NCBI RefSeq assembly: GCF_024347215.1
Contig: NZ_AP025282.1
Coordinates: forward strand, 4,588,001-4,652,000
Source of the DNA: Aliamphritea ceti
Lineage (GTDB): Bacteria; Pseudomonadota; Gammaproteobacteria; Pseudomonadales; Balneatricaceae
Direction of reading: 5' to 3'
Length of the DNA stretch: 64,000 nt
The first letter of the stretch is position 1. Every line of letters starts with the position of its first letter. Position numbers and translations under genes: made by a program. The notes under the pieces were generated by a model that saw only the letters and a list, made by a program, of their open reading frames with translations, made no database searches and was not told where the DNA came from. Shown here in pieces: positions 46,887-57,481 of this stretch.

Positions 46887-46949
46887 AGTACTTACTCTAC
46901 AACTGATCAGATAATTCGTGTGAACGCTTGCTGAGAATCCGCTATCGTT

Positions 46950-48489
<1,540 letters not shown>

Positions 48490-48638
48490 AATTTCGACAC
48501 TGTAAACAGTGTCTTAAATCTAGCTCAAAGTTAAACTAACTTTGTAAATCTCATAAATGAATTCACTAGGTTGCTTATCTTTGATAAAGCTTTTGTGCTT
48601 CATCTCAACAAGCGCCCACACGAATTATCTGATCAAAT

Positions 48639-48649
48639 TGTTAAAGAGC
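48639..48649 (-). promoter_or_regulatory. boxA antitermination element in the rrn leader
   Basis: The minus strand reads GCTCTTTAACA, identical in core to the spacer boxA, 150 bp before the 16S 5' end. Confidence 0.85.
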
Positions 48650-48713
48650 GTTGCTTAATCCGTCTCAGCAGTCGGTGTTGACCGTGGTTGCTGTCGTCTC
48701 AAGCGAGGTGCGT

Positions 48714-48741
48714 ATTCTACTCAACACCCGGTGGAAGTCAA
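48714..48741 (-). promoter_or_regulatory. rrn promoter, proximal
   Basis: -35 TTGACT, 16-bp spacer, -10 TAGAAT, followed by the GC-rich discriminator ACGCACC. It lies about 225 bp upstream of the 16S gene. The GC-rich discriminator is expected for growth-rate and ppGpp control. Confidence 0.75.
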
Positions 48742-48925
48742 CGCTTATTTTCAGAAGATTTTGAATCATTCCGCAGAATGTTTCAAAACCGGAAAAACAA
48801 ACTTTCGTTCCGGTCGAAGCATTTCACTCGAACTTCAAAACAAGCTGTTTATCAGTGAGTTACTTTGTTTCTCATTGTGTCTGCTGTCTGCGTTGCCGCT
48901 GTCTTGCGTCTCAATGTGGGGGCGT

Positions 48926-48953
48926 ATTATAGGGACCAACTGAAAAGAGTCAA
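48926..48953 (-). promoter_or_regulatory. rrn promoter, distal and stronger
   Basis: -35 TTGACT, 16-bp spacer, perfect -10 TATAAT, followed by ACGCCCCC. It is the better of two tandem rrn promoters. The AT-rich sequence just upstream (ATTGCTCAAAAGG on the minus strand) could serve as an UP element. The rest of 48490-49049 holds leader RNA and no gene. Confidence 0.82.
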
Positions 48954-49049
48954 CAGCCTTTTGAGCAATAATTGTAATTAGTTTTTGCACTGCAAAAATC
49001 GCGGCTTTTTATGGTCAAACTTATAACTAAACTTAGCTATAACTACAGA

Positions 49050-49082
49050 CATAAAAAAACCCCGCTTTCTAAAGCGAGGTTC
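49050..49082 (-). terminator. Terminator of the Yip1-family gene
   Basis: An imperfect stem (AACCTCGCTTT with AAAGCGGGGTT on the minus strand, one mismatch) is followed by a T run. It separates the upstream gene from the rrn promoters. Confidence 0.75.
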
Positions 49083-49143
49083 TGGATAATTACTGCCTGA
49101 CTGTAAGCGATATTTTAAATAACTATTACTCTATCGCTCTCAT

Positions 49144-49746
49144 TCAGGACACGTAACCAAGCGGAATAACTGTTTGCCATAACAACACACTGGTAACAAT
49201 CATACCGACCATAGTACACAGCCCTACCGTTAAAATTGAAGACGAAAAGAAGAAGGCGCGATCTTCAGGAATTTCCATGATAACGGGCACACCTACATAT
49301 AAGAGATACACGGCATAACAAAGTGCTCCTAAACCAACCAGCACGTTAAACCATAACATTGGATACAGACCTGCTAATCCAGACATAAACAATGGCGTTG
49401 CAGTGAATGTCGTAAGTATCAAACACTCATTCATGTTTACATGACCACCGTATGTTTTTTCCATCCAGTGTATGGCGTAGGCAATAAAGGCTACGGCTAC
49501 CCAGCAAGCAAAATAGAATGCTATGGCTGCAGATAATGCACTTGTCACTGTAAGCTTAACAAAATCATTACCCGTTAAACTCCAACCTACCTGGGTTGTA
49601 CCTATAAACATACTTACAGCTGGTATCGCTGCAAGGATGCTGATTTGCGCCATAAACACATGCGCTATGCTATAGCGTTCTTTATGAATTGATCCCCACT
49701 CTTCTTTCGGGTGGTGAAACATGCCAACCATATGATGTATAAACAT
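49144..49746 (-). CDS. Yip1-family membrane protein
   Basis: A 200-residue inner-membrane protein with about five hydrophobic segments. The N-terminal HHMVGMFHHPKEEWGSI resembles the start of bacterial Yip1-domain proteins (a helix with P..W), and NECLILTTFTATPLFMSGL fits the family core. Function in bacteria is unknown. AGGAGAAG lies before the ATG. It sits between the cox operon end and the rrn promoters and is separated from ctaB by 140 bp. Confidence 0.8.
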   Translation of the reverse strand: MFIHHMVGMFHHPKEEWGSIHKERYSIAHVFMAQISILAAIPAVSMFIGTTQVGWSLTGNDFVKLTVTSALSAAIAFYFACWVAVAFIAYAIHWMEKTYGGHVNMNECLILTTFTATPLFMSGLAGLYPMLWFNVLVGLGALCYAVYLLYVGVPVIMEIPEDRAFFFSSSILTVGLCTMVGMIVTSVLLWQTVIPLGYVS

Positions 49747-49886
49747 GATACTTCTCCTAATTTTGAATTTAAGGCGTATCAGTTGGCTATGACCGACTTT
49801 CGGTTTCGGTGTTAAGCGTACTCTCGCCTCAATTGCGCAGCTAGGTCAGTAACCTGTCGCCGCTCCGTCAGACACTCATCTTTCCT

Positions 49887-50795
49887 CTAGAGTCCGAATA
49901 CTAATCCCATCGAATAATGATCTATTAACAAAACAACAAACAGCCACATAATGTAATAGATGCTGTATCTGAACATCGCCATCTGGCTACCTGCTACATC
50001 CCTGAATACTTTCCATCCCCAGTGCAGAAACCTTATGTTCAGTACGCTGATTCCCAGCAAATAGATCAAACCACTCATTCCACTCAGATACGGCAAAGCT
50101 GTTGTCGCCACCATTAACAGGCTATACAGCAATATCTGTATTTTTGTATATGCCTCACCATGTGTAACCGGCAACATTGGTATACCGGCATTTTGATAAT
50201 CAGCTTTCCTGGCCAGACACAGTGACCAGAAATGCGGTGGTGTCCATGCAAATATAATTAATACTAATAATAGACTGTTAGCTTCAATACTGCCGGTCAC
50301 TGCGACCCACCCAAGCAACGGAGGAGCTGCACCTGCGATACCGCCTATAACAATGTTTTGTGGCGTAGCCCTCTTCAGGTATACGGTATAAACCACCGCA
50401 TAACCTAACAGGGCAAATAACGTTAACAGTGCAGTCAATGGATTAACAAAAATGGCCAGTATGCTTAAGCCAATAATTGAAATAACCACAGCAAATAACA
50501 GCGCCTGCCGTTGTGATAACCGCCCTTCAGGTAACGGCCGGCGTCGGGTGCGGTACATCTTTTCATCAATCTTATTATCCAGCACATGATTAACAGCAGC
50601 AGCACCGCCGGAAGCTAAACCGATACCAACGGTCGCCCACAGCACGATGTACCAGGGTGGCAGCTCTGTCCGGGCCAGAAACATACCCACTATCGCTGTC
50701 AGCAACATGACTGCAACGACTCTGGGTTTACAGAGTTCAAGATAATCACGCCATTGAAAACGACCAAGACTAATCACGGATTTAGACTGTGACAT
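49887..50795 (-). CDS. ctaB: Protoheme IX farnesyltransferase (heme O synthase)
   Basis: Adds the farnesyl group to heme B to make heme O, the precursor of heme A for the oxidase in this operon. The 302-residue protein has about eight or nine membrane segments, the prenyltransferase motif NHVLDNKIDEKMYRTRRRPL with its Asp/Arg residues, and YTVYLKRATPQNIVIGG. Its start overlaps the ctaA end by 14 bp, so the two heme-A genes are coupled. Confidence 0.96.
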   Translation of the reverse strand: MSQSKSVISLGRFQWRDYLELCKPRVVAVMLLTAIVGMFLARTELPPWYIVLWATVGIGLASGGAAAVNHVLDNKIDEKMYRTRRRPLPEGRLSQRQALLFAVVISIIGLSILAIFVNPLTALLTLFALLGYAVVYTVYLKRATPQNIVIGGIAGAAPPLLGWVAVTGSIEANSLLLVLIIFAWTPPHFWSLCLARKADYQNAGIPMLPVTHGEAYTKIQILLYSLLMVATTALPYLSGMSGLIYLLGISVLNIRFLHWGWKVFRDVAGSQMAMFRYSIYYIMWLFVVLLIDHYSMGLVFGL

Positions 50796-51801
50796 AGTGC
50801 ACCTCCGTTCTGACTCTTTGATATAACCACAGCAAACTGACTAATAATAAGACCGCCCCTGAGTGATGCGCCATGGCTAATCCCAACGGCAATCCCCACA
50901 GGATATTCCCAACCCCTAAAGCAACCTGCGCAAAAACAACCAATAACACACAAGCTAACGGCCATCTCAGCACAGGATTTCGACACAGTATTGTCGTTAA
51001 AATCAGTAAATAGATGCATAGCAGTACTGCTACCCCTCTGTGCGTCATCTGAATCGCAGCCCTGGCCTCCAGCGGTAACATGCCGCCCTCATAGTTAGGT
51101 CCGACAGGCGCAGACACGTCAAAACCGGTTTTAAAATCCAAGCTGACTGCCTGCTGATCTGAACAACTCAGCCAATGTGGACAAGACCATCCTGCATAGT
51201 TTGAACTGGTCCAACCACCCAGAATCAATTGTGAAAACAGTAAAACGACAGCACCAGCCACCAGCAAACTGGATTTATTCAACGCTATAGGTTTAGCCTT
51301 ATAAGCATTCAGTTTCTGATAAAGACGAATCAGCAAACTTAAGGTTAGTAGCCCACCTAATAGATGCAGCGTCACGACAACAGGCAACAGTTTCAGAGTT
51401 ACCGTCCACATGCCGAATAGCCCTTGCGTAATCACCAGCATTAACAAACCATATGACAAATACTTGGGGTATCCGGGCATATAGCGCCGACGATAGGCAA
51501 ACCAGGCTAGCAGCATAATCAGCAAACCCAGAATCGAGGCAAGATAGCGATGCACCATCTCGGTCATACCTTTGCTGACATCAACACTCGTTCCATAAGT
51601 ATTTTCTGCAGCTTCTATTTGCGATGGAGTACTGGGCACCACAATCTGACCATAACAACCGGGCCAGTCTGGACATCCCAGACCTGCATTATTCAAGCGG
51701 GTCCATGCTCCCATCGACACAACAATAAACGTCATGAGAATTGCCAAAACGCAGATACGTCTTGGCCAGCTATTTTCAGGATTACATTGTTCCAGGGCCA
51801 T
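50782..51801 (-). CDS. ctaA: Heme A synthase (COX15/CtaA)
   Basis: Oxidises the heme O methyl group to formyl, giving heme A. The 339-residue, eight-helix protein has WTRLNNAGLGCPDWPGCYG near the N-terminus and the heme-ligand His motifs EMVHRYLAS, LHLLGG, MTHRG and HHSGAV. Paired cysteines in the two extracellular loops (CPDWPGC and CPHWLSC) are typical of the type with a disulfide. It overlaps ctaB and follows the CxxxC protein by 21 bp. Confidence 0.95.
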   Translation of the reverse strand: MALEQCNPENSWPRRICVLAILMTFIVVSMGAWTRLNNAGLGCPDWPGCYGQIVVPSTPSQIEAAENTYGTSVDVSKGMTEMVHRYLASILGLLIMLLAWFAYRRRYMPGYPKYLSYGLLMLVITQGLFGMWTVTLKLLPVVVTLHLLGGLLTLSLLIRLYQKLNAYKAKPIALNKSSLLVAGAVVLLFSQLILGGWTSSNYAGWSCPHWLSCSDQQAVSLDFKTGFDVSAPVGPNYEGGMLPLEARAAIQMTHRGVAVLLCIYLLILTTILCRNPVLRWPLACVLLVVFAQVALGVGNILWGLPLGLAMAHHSGAVLLLVSLLWLYQRVRTEVHYVTV

Positions 51802-51822
51802 ACTCGACTCCTTTTGCTGTAA

Positions 51823-52272
51823 TCAACCGACTTTAGATACTTTCAGTAACCGTTTCAGATCATCCAAAATATCCCGGGGAGACTGTTCCAAATGGTAACT
51901 CAACACCAGATTACCCAATGGATCTAGTAACACGATACTCTCAGCAGAACCTGCCACCAGATTCGCCAGACGCGGCTCGATGCGATCAGCATCCTTTCCT
52001 AAGGCAGTTTTTATTTTTTCTAACCGCTGCATCCAGCCCTGGCATTCCGTCTGACATTCAGGGCTCAGCATAACCAATTGCCATTGCCCACTGGGACTCA
52101 ACTGCTCTCCCGGAGTTAACGGCAACAGCCCGGTATCATGACTAATAATCAGCGCGCCATTATTCACTTTACCAACTGGCTGCCACCAGCCGCCAAAATA
52201 GCTCAGCATGGCAAAAAATAACGGCAATACAGCTACACCAACGATTAACCAGAGACTTGATATTTTTGTCAT
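51823..52272 (-). CDS. Cox-operon membrane-anchored CxxxC protein
   Basis: A 149-residue protein with one N-terminal membrane anchor (about 8-28). A periplasmic part carries SPECQTECQ, a CxxxC pair as in Sco copper chaperones, but the rest is shorter and not clearly a thioredoxin fold. A protein of this kind commonly lies between SURF1 and ctaA in Pseudomonas-type cox operons. A role in oxidase assembly or copper or thiol handling is inferred from context. Its start overlaps the SURF1 stop by 1 bp. Confidence 0.75.
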   Translation of the reverse strand: MTKISSLWLIVGVAVLPLFFAMLSYFGGWWQPVGKVNNGALIISHDTGLLPLTPGEQLSPSGQWQLVMLSPECQTECQGWMQRLEKIKTALGKDADRIEPRLANLVAGSAESIVLLDPLGNLVLSYHLEQSPRDILDDLKRLLKVSKVG

Positions 52273-53039
52273 TACTTATCTCCTTTATTAGCCGCAGTCA
52301 CTTTGACTTGTTTCATCCAGCTAGCTGTACCGGAAGTTCGCCAAACAAACACAATTAAGCAAATCAGTAATGCAAAACTCATCATGAACCACTGAAACGC
52401 ATAACCTATATGTCTCTCAGGTGGCATATTCACTCTCGACCAGCCTACCTGCACGCCTGCGACCAGAGGAAAGTCCATTTGCACTACCTGTGGATAAAGT
52501 TCAAACCCTAATGAATCTTTTATAGCTTGCAGATCAATCTGCTGGATACGCTGCGGCCAATACTCCTGCCACTGCGTTATTCCTAAGGAAAAACCTTTTA
52601 CTGGCGTAATCAACCTACCTTGAATCTCTATATCGCCAGTAGGCAAAGCAATCTTGGGTAAGTTATTACGGTTCACATCTGCATTCAGCCAACCCAGATT
52701 CAGTAACACATATTCAGGAGACCCTTTCACTTCCAAAACAACCAGTAATTCATAACCAGCCTTTCCCTGACGAATCTTGTTATCCAAAAACATGAATTTC
52801 TGATCCAGCAAACGCCCTTTCAACTTTACCTTTATTCCATCTTCCCCAGCGTTAGTACCAATCAATCTAGGCAAATAAGAAAGTGTTGGTAAGGTTGCTT
52901 CCCAGCGGTCCAAAATCTGTTGTTTATATTCAGCACGCTCCAATTGCCAAAAACCTAATCCCAACATAACCGGTACCAGAATTAACAACACACCAAATAC
53001 AACTCGCTTGCACCAACCCCAGCTATGTTCTTTACTCAT
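52272..53039 (-). CDS. SURF1-family oxidase assembly protein
   Basis: Assists heme A insertion and assembly of cytochrome c oxidase. The 255-residue protein has the family plan of two membrane segments (about 14-32 and 213-233) around a periplasmic domain. FGVLLILVPVMLGLGFWQLERAEYK, LNLGWLN and the late GYAFQWFMM motif fit SURF1. It sits in the cox operon, downstream of coxC with a small opposite-strand gene between. Confidence 0.92.
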   Translation of the reverse strand: MSKEHSWGWCKRVVFGVLLILVPVMLGLGFWQLERAEYKQQILDRWEATLPTLSYLPRLIGTNAGEDGIKVKLKGRLLDQKFMFLDNKIRQGKAGYELLVVLEVKGSPEYVLLNLGWLNADVNRNNLPKIALPTGDIEIQGRLITPVKGFSLGITQWQEYWPQRIQQIDLQAIKDSLGFELYPQVVQMDFPLVAGVQVGWSRVNMPPERHIGYAFQWFMMSFALLICLIVFVWRTSGTASWMKQVKVTAANKGDK

Positions 53040-53090
53040 ATCAGTATCCCTTAAGCGGATTCCGTTTTTTTCACACGGAGTATCCAGATC

Positions 53091-53312
53091 ATGCTGATAA
53101 AAACTGCCATTCTGATATTGCTTGCCGCGGTGCTTTACTCATTATTTTCCGGTTTGTATTTCCTCGTCCGTGATCAGGGCGCATCTCACCGAACGATACA
53201 TGCACTATCTGTACGTATAACCCTAACCGTTCTGCTTCTTGCCTTACTTATTTACGGTGTTTACTCCGGCGAACTAATGATTCGCAGCCCGTTTCCTGTA
53301 TCACCTAACTAA
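53091..53312 (+). CDS. Twin-transmembrane DUF2909-type protein
   Basis: A 73-residue protein with two hydrophobic helices (about 4-26 and 42-60). LYSLFSGLYFLVRDQG followed by RTIHALSVRITLT is the usual pattern of the small twin-TM protein found beside cox genes in gammaproteobacteria. It is encoded on the strand opposite to the whole cox operon, ending 1 bp before the coxC stop. Function unknown. Confidence 0.82.
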   Translation: MLIKTAILILLAAVLYSLFSGLYFLVRDQGASHRTIHALSVRITLTVLLLALLIYGVYSGELMIRSPFPVSPN

Positions 53313-54197
53313 TCAGAAAACATAAACAAACAGAAACAAACCAATCCAGACCACATCAACGAAGTGCCAATACCAGGACACGGCTTCAAAACCAAAGTGC
53401 TTTTCACTGTCAAAATGACCTTTAAGGATCCGTAACCAGATAATAATCAGCATTAAGGTTCCCAACGTCACATGCATGCCGTGAAACCCAGTCAAAATAA
53501 AGAAAGTAGCGCCATATATACCCGCATGAAGCGTTAAACCCAGTTCGTTATACGCTTCCGCATACTCAAGGGCCTGAAAGTAGACAAAAACAATTCCCAA
53601 CAGGATTGTAATCAGCAACCAGCGCTTTATCGCACTCCGGTTATCTTGCTTCAGAGCTTTGTGAGCAAAGGTCACTGTCACGCTGGACGTTATCAACAAA
53701 ACTGTATTCAGTAATGGCACATGCCAGGGATCAATAACTGCTTGCGGCCCCGGAAACAACTCCATATCAGGTGTAATAAAGAGCGGCCAGGTTGCTTCAA
53801 AGCCAGGCCATAACATGTTCGCAGTCCCTTTCTCACCTTCGCCGCCTAACCAGGGAACAGCTAAAGTGCGAACATAAAACAAAGCACCAAAAAATGCCGC
53901 GAAGAACATTACTTCTGAGAAAATAAACCAGCCCATTCCCCAGCGGAAAGAACGGTCCATTTGCGCAGAGTACAACCCCGCATGGCTCTCTTTGATAACA
54001 TGACCAAACCAGCCAACTAGTATTAGCCCAAGCATTAATGTGCCGATTAACAGCATGACTAATCCCATGCCTCCACCTGCATCAGCAGATAATGCATTGA
54101 TCAGATTGCCGGCACCAAAAGCCATAAGAAACAAAGCAACAGATGCAAGTATTGGCCAGCGGCTTTCTTCGGGAACGTAATAGGTTGCACTGCTCAT
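53313..54197 (-). CDS. coxC: Cytochrome c oxidase subunit III
   Basis: A structural subunit of the aa3-type oxidase that maintains proton uptake. The 294-residue protein has seven membrane segments, WGMGWFIFSEVMFFAAFFGALFY-type wording (read as WGMGWFIFSEVMFF) and FHGMHVTLGT. The last helix begins WHFVDVVWIGLF. It overlaps ctaG by 4 bp. Confidence 0.97.
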   Translation of the reverse strand: MSSATYYVPEESRWPILASVALFLMAFGAGNLINALSADAGGGMGLVMLLIGTLMLGLILVGWFGHVIKESHAGLYSAQMDRSFRWGMGWFIFSEVMFFAAFFGALFYVRTLAVPWLGGEGEKGTANMLWPGFEATWPLFITPDMELFPGPQAVIDPWHVPLLNTVLLITSSVTVTFAHKALKQDNRSAIKRWLLITILLGIVFVYFQALEYAEAYNELGLTLHAGIYGATFFILTGFHGMHVTLGTLMLIIIWLRILKGHFDSEKHFGFEAVSWYWHFVDVVWIGLFLFVYVF

Positions 54198-54766
54198 AGT
54201 TGAACCTCCTCACTGCCTGACGCAGCGGCGAGTGCATCTTCAGGTGTAATATCGAATAAGGTATACGAAAGCGTTATAGTTTTAATATGCTCGGGAAGTT
54301 CGTCATCTAACACAAAGAGCAATGGCATTTCCCGCTGTTCTTTTGCATTCAAAGGCTGTCGTTCAAAACAAAAGCAGTTTACTTTTTGTAAATACTGAGC
54401 TGCTTCCGCCGGGGCAACGCTGGGAACAGCTTGAGCAATCATATAGCGATCAGTAGGATTAGAAGCAATATAGGCCGTTTGCTTCATTTCGCCGATATAC
54501 ACCTCAATGCTGGATTCACTTGGACGAAACCCCCATGGCATGCCAGCATTATTAACCGCGATCAGCTGTACCTTCACTCTTCGGTTCATATCACTGGCTA
54601 CGGCTTCCTGGAGCGGACCGGTATTCAACACTTTGCCATTAATCCCAGTCACACGGCAAAACACGTCATACAAAGGCACCAGTGCAAACCCGAACCCAAA
54701 CATCAGTACACAACTGAGTGTCAGACGAATAATCAGGCGACGGTGCGTTGAGGTAGGCTCAGCCAT
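54194..54766 (-). CDS. ctaG: Cytochrome c oxidase assembly protein CtaG/Cox11
   Basis: A copper chaperone delivering CuB to subunit I. The 190-residue protein has an N-terminal membrane anchor (about 10-32) and a periplasmic Ig-like domain with the copper motif NCFCFERQ and the late LSYTLFDI. It lies 9 bp downstream of coxA and overlaps coxC, in standard cox operon order. Confidence 0.96.
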   Translation of the reverse strand: MAEPTSTHRRLIIRLTLSCVLMFGFGFALVPLYDVFCRVTGINGKVLNTGPLQEAVASDMNRRVKVQLIAVNNAGMPWGFRPSESSIEVYIGEMKQTAYIASNPTDRYMIAQAVPSVAPAEAAQYLQKVNCFCFERQPLNAKEQREMPLLFVLDDELPEHIKTITLSYTLFDITPEDALAAASGSEEVQL

Positions 54767-54775
54767 AAAGTCACC

Positions 54776-56359
54776 TTACTCAACTTTAGGAGGCTGACTG
54801 AAGCTATGATACGGCGGCGGTGAAGACAACGTCCACTCAAGCCCGTGCGAACCTTCCCAAACACGGTCAGTAGCTTTTTTACCGCCTTTCGCACAACAAA
54901 CAATATTGTAGATAAACAACAGTTGTGAAAAGCCGAACAGGAAAGCCCCCACCGAAGCCACCATATTAAAATCAGCAAACTGCAGTGCGTAATCAGGAAT
55001 TCGACGCGGCATACCCGCCAGACCAATAAAATGCATCGGAAAGAAGGTTATATTCACGCCAATAAAAGATAACCAGAAATGCAGTTTCCCCATAGATTCG
55101 TTATACATATTACCGGTCCACTTTGGTAACCAGTAATAGGTTGCAGCCATGATTGAGAAAATAGCACCGGGCACCAGCACATAGTGGAAATGTGCGACTA
55201 CGAAATAGGTATCGTGATATTGAAAATCCACCGGCGCAATCGCCAGCATAAGTCCAGAAAACCCACCGATAGTAAATAGCACCACAAAAGCAACAGCGAA
55301 CAACATCGGTGTTTCAAAAGTCATTGATCCCCTGAACATTGTGGCAATCCAGTTGAACACCTTCACACCTGTAGGTACTGCAATCAGCATCGTTGTGAAC
55401 ATGAAGAAAAGCTCGCCGATCAATGGCATACCGACAGTGAACATATGATGCGCCCAAACCACAAAGGAAAGAATCGCAATTGAAGATGTGGCATATACCA
55501 TCGAGGTATAACCAAACAGTTTCTTACGGGCAAATGTTGGAATAATTTCAGACACTATACCGAATGCCGGCAATATCATGATGTAAACTTCAGGGTGCCC
55601 GAAGAACCAGAATACATGCTGGAACAATACCGGATCACCGCCACCAGCCGCATTAAAGAAACTAGTGCCAAAATGAATATCCATCAACATCATGGTTACC
55701 ACACCTGCAAGCACAGGCATGACAGCAATTAGCAGGAATGCAGTGATCAACCATGTCCAGACGAACAATGGCATCTTCATGAACGTCATTCCCGGTGCAC
55801 GTAAATTAAAAATTGTCGCAATGATGTTAATTGCACCCATGATGGAACTAATCCCCATCATATGTACTGCGAAAATAAAGAAAGTCACACTCGGAGGCGC
55901 ATAGGTCGTTGAAAGCGGCGCGTAGAACGTCCAGCCAAAATTAGGGCCACCGCCTTCCATAAATAAAGTCATCAGCATCATGCTAAAGGCAAAGGGCAGG
56001 ATCCAGAAACTCCAGTTATTCATACGGGGAAGCGCCATATCCGGCGCCCCAACCATCATCGGTACCATCCAGTTAGCCAAACCGACAAATGCGGGCATAA
56101 CCGCACCAAATACCATAATCAGACCATGCATAGTGGTCATCTGATTAAAAAACTCAGGCTGTATCAGCTGCAATCCGGGCTGAAACAGTTCAGCCCGGAT
56201 AGTTAAGGCCATGCACCCACCCACCATAAACATCACCAAACTGAATATCAGATACATGGTGCCTATATCTTTATGGTTAGTGGTATAAAGCCAGCGGGTT
56301 ATTCCTTTAGCCGGGCCATGGTGATGATCCGTAGATGCCGTTTGCTCGAGCGTACTCAT
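54776..56359 (-). CDS. coxA: Cytochrome c oxidase subunit I
   Basis: The catalytic core of the aa3-type oxidase, holding heme a and the heme a3-CuB centre. The 527-residue protein has twelve membrane segments, the heme a His in MTTMHGLIMVF, the Tyr-His crosslink motif FFGHPEVYIMILP, the CuB His pair in VWAHHMFTVG, and HFHYVLVPGA. Residues of the D and K proton channels appear to be in place. It follows coxB by 9 bp. Confidence 0.98.
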   Translation of the reverse strand: MSTLEQTASTDHHHGPAKGITRWLYTTNHKDIGTMYLIFSLVMFMVGGCMALTIRAELFQPGLQLIQPEFFNQMTTMHGLIMVFGAVMPAFVGLANWMVPMMVGAPDMALPRMNNWSFWILPFAFSMMLMTLFMEGGGPNFGWTFYAPLSTTYAPPSVTFFIFAVHMMGISSIMGAINIIATIFNLRAPGMTFMKMPLFVWTWLITAFLLIAVMPVLAGVVTMMLMDIHFGTSFFNAAGGGDPVLFQHVFWFFGHPEVYIMILPAFGIVSEIIPTFARKKLFGYTSMVYATSSIAILSFVVWAHHMFTVGMPLIGELFFMFTTMLIAVPTGVKVFNWIATMFRGSMTFETPMLFAVAFVVLFTIGGFSGLMLAIAPVDFQYHDTYFVVAHFHYVLVPGAIFSIMAATYYWLPKWTGNMYNESMGKLHFWLSFIGVNITFFPMHFIGLAGMPRRIPDYALQFADFNMVASVGAFLFGFSQLLFIYNIVCCAKGGKKATDRVWEGSHGLEWTLSSPPPYHSFSQPPKVE

Positions 56360-56368
56360 ACCAGCCCC

Positions 56369-57481
56369 CTACTCTTCTTTCAGCTGCTTGATTTGCTGCG
56401 GTGTAATCATTCCACCAGCATTCCCCCAGGCGTTTCGCTCATAGGTAATGACCGCGGCAAGGTCGACGTCACTTAACTGCTCTCCAAATGCCTGCATTGC
56501 AGTCCCTGCCCTGCCGTGCACTACAATTCTTGCGTGCTCCAGCCCATCACCCGACATCAACGGTGTATTCACCAATCCCGGGAATGCGCCTGGTATGCCC
56601 TGACCATTTGCCTGGTGACACGCCATGCAACTGGTTTGATAAACAGCCTCACCTTTTGTGATCAGCTCCTCCATTGTCCAGGTCTGATCCGCGGCAGCTT
56701 GCTCTGCTTCCTGTGCCTGATTTTGTGAAGCTAACCATTGCTGATAATCCGCCTCACTTCTTGCATCAACAACGATTGGCATAAAACCATGATCCCGTCC
56801 GCATAACTCAGCACACTGGCCGCGATAAATTCCTGGTTCATCAATGACCGTCCAGGCTTCATTAATAAAACCGGGAATCGCATCCTGTTTAACCGCCAGT
56901 GCAGGCACCCACCAGGAATGAATTACATCATTAGCCGTGATCAGAAAGCGTACTTTTTTACCCACAGGAATCACCAGTGGCTGATCCACTTCCAGAAGAT
57001 AGTTTTCACCTTTAGTTGCTTTGTTATTAATCTGATCCTGAGGTGTGGAAAGATTACTGAAGAAATCAATATCCTGATCCAGATACTGATAGCGCCATTT
57101 CCACTGATAACCAGTGACCTGAATATTAATATCCGCTTCTGATTTATCGTACATTTGAATGAGTGTTTGACTGGCAGGTACTGCCATCGCGACGAGTATT
57201 CCGAACGGAACAATTGTCCATAGAACTTCCACCCAGAGATGCTCATGAAAATGCTGAGCTTTAGCGCCCCTGGATTTACGGTGATAGATAATCGACCACA
57301 ACATCACGCCAAACACCACTACCGCAATAGCGACGCAGACGTAAAAAATAATCATATGAAGATCAAATATTGCATGACTTATTTCAGTCACGCCTCTCAC
57401 CAGATTTACTTCCCATTCCGCAAATACAGCTGGCGAAATGACAAACCCTGACAGCAGCAGGGCCAATCGGTTGCATCGCAT
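56369..57481 (-). CDS. coxB: Cytochrome c oxidase subunit II with fused cytochrome c domain
   Basis: Accepts electrons from cytochrome c. The 370-residue protein has a signal peptide, two membrane helices (about 35-60 and 80-105), and a cupredoxin domain with the CuA ligands in HSWWVPALAVKQDAIPG and GQCAELCGRDHGFM. A C-terminal cytochrome c domain with CMACH heme attachment (about 285) and a later Met-containing segment follows, so this is the caa3-like fused form. AAGGAG lies before the ATG. It is the first gene of the cox operon. Confidence 0.97.
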   Translation of the reverse strand: MRCNRLALLLSGFVISPAVFAEWEVNLVRGVTEISHAIFDLHMIIFYVCVAIAVVVFGVMLWSIIYHRKSRGAKAQHFHEHLWVEVLWTIVPFGILVAMAVPASQTLIQMYDKSEADINIQVTGYQWKWRYQYLDQDIDFFSNLSTPQDQINNKATKGENYLLEVDQPLVIPVGKKVRFLITANDVIHSWWVPALAVKQDAIPGFINEAWTVIDEPGIYRGQCAELCGRDHGFMPIVVDARSEADYQQWLASQNQAQEAEQAAADQTWTMEELITKGEAVYQTSCMACHQANGQGIPGAFPGLVNTPLMSGDGLEHARIVVHGRAGTAMQAFGEQLSDVDLAAVITYERNAWGNAGGMITPQQIKQLKEE

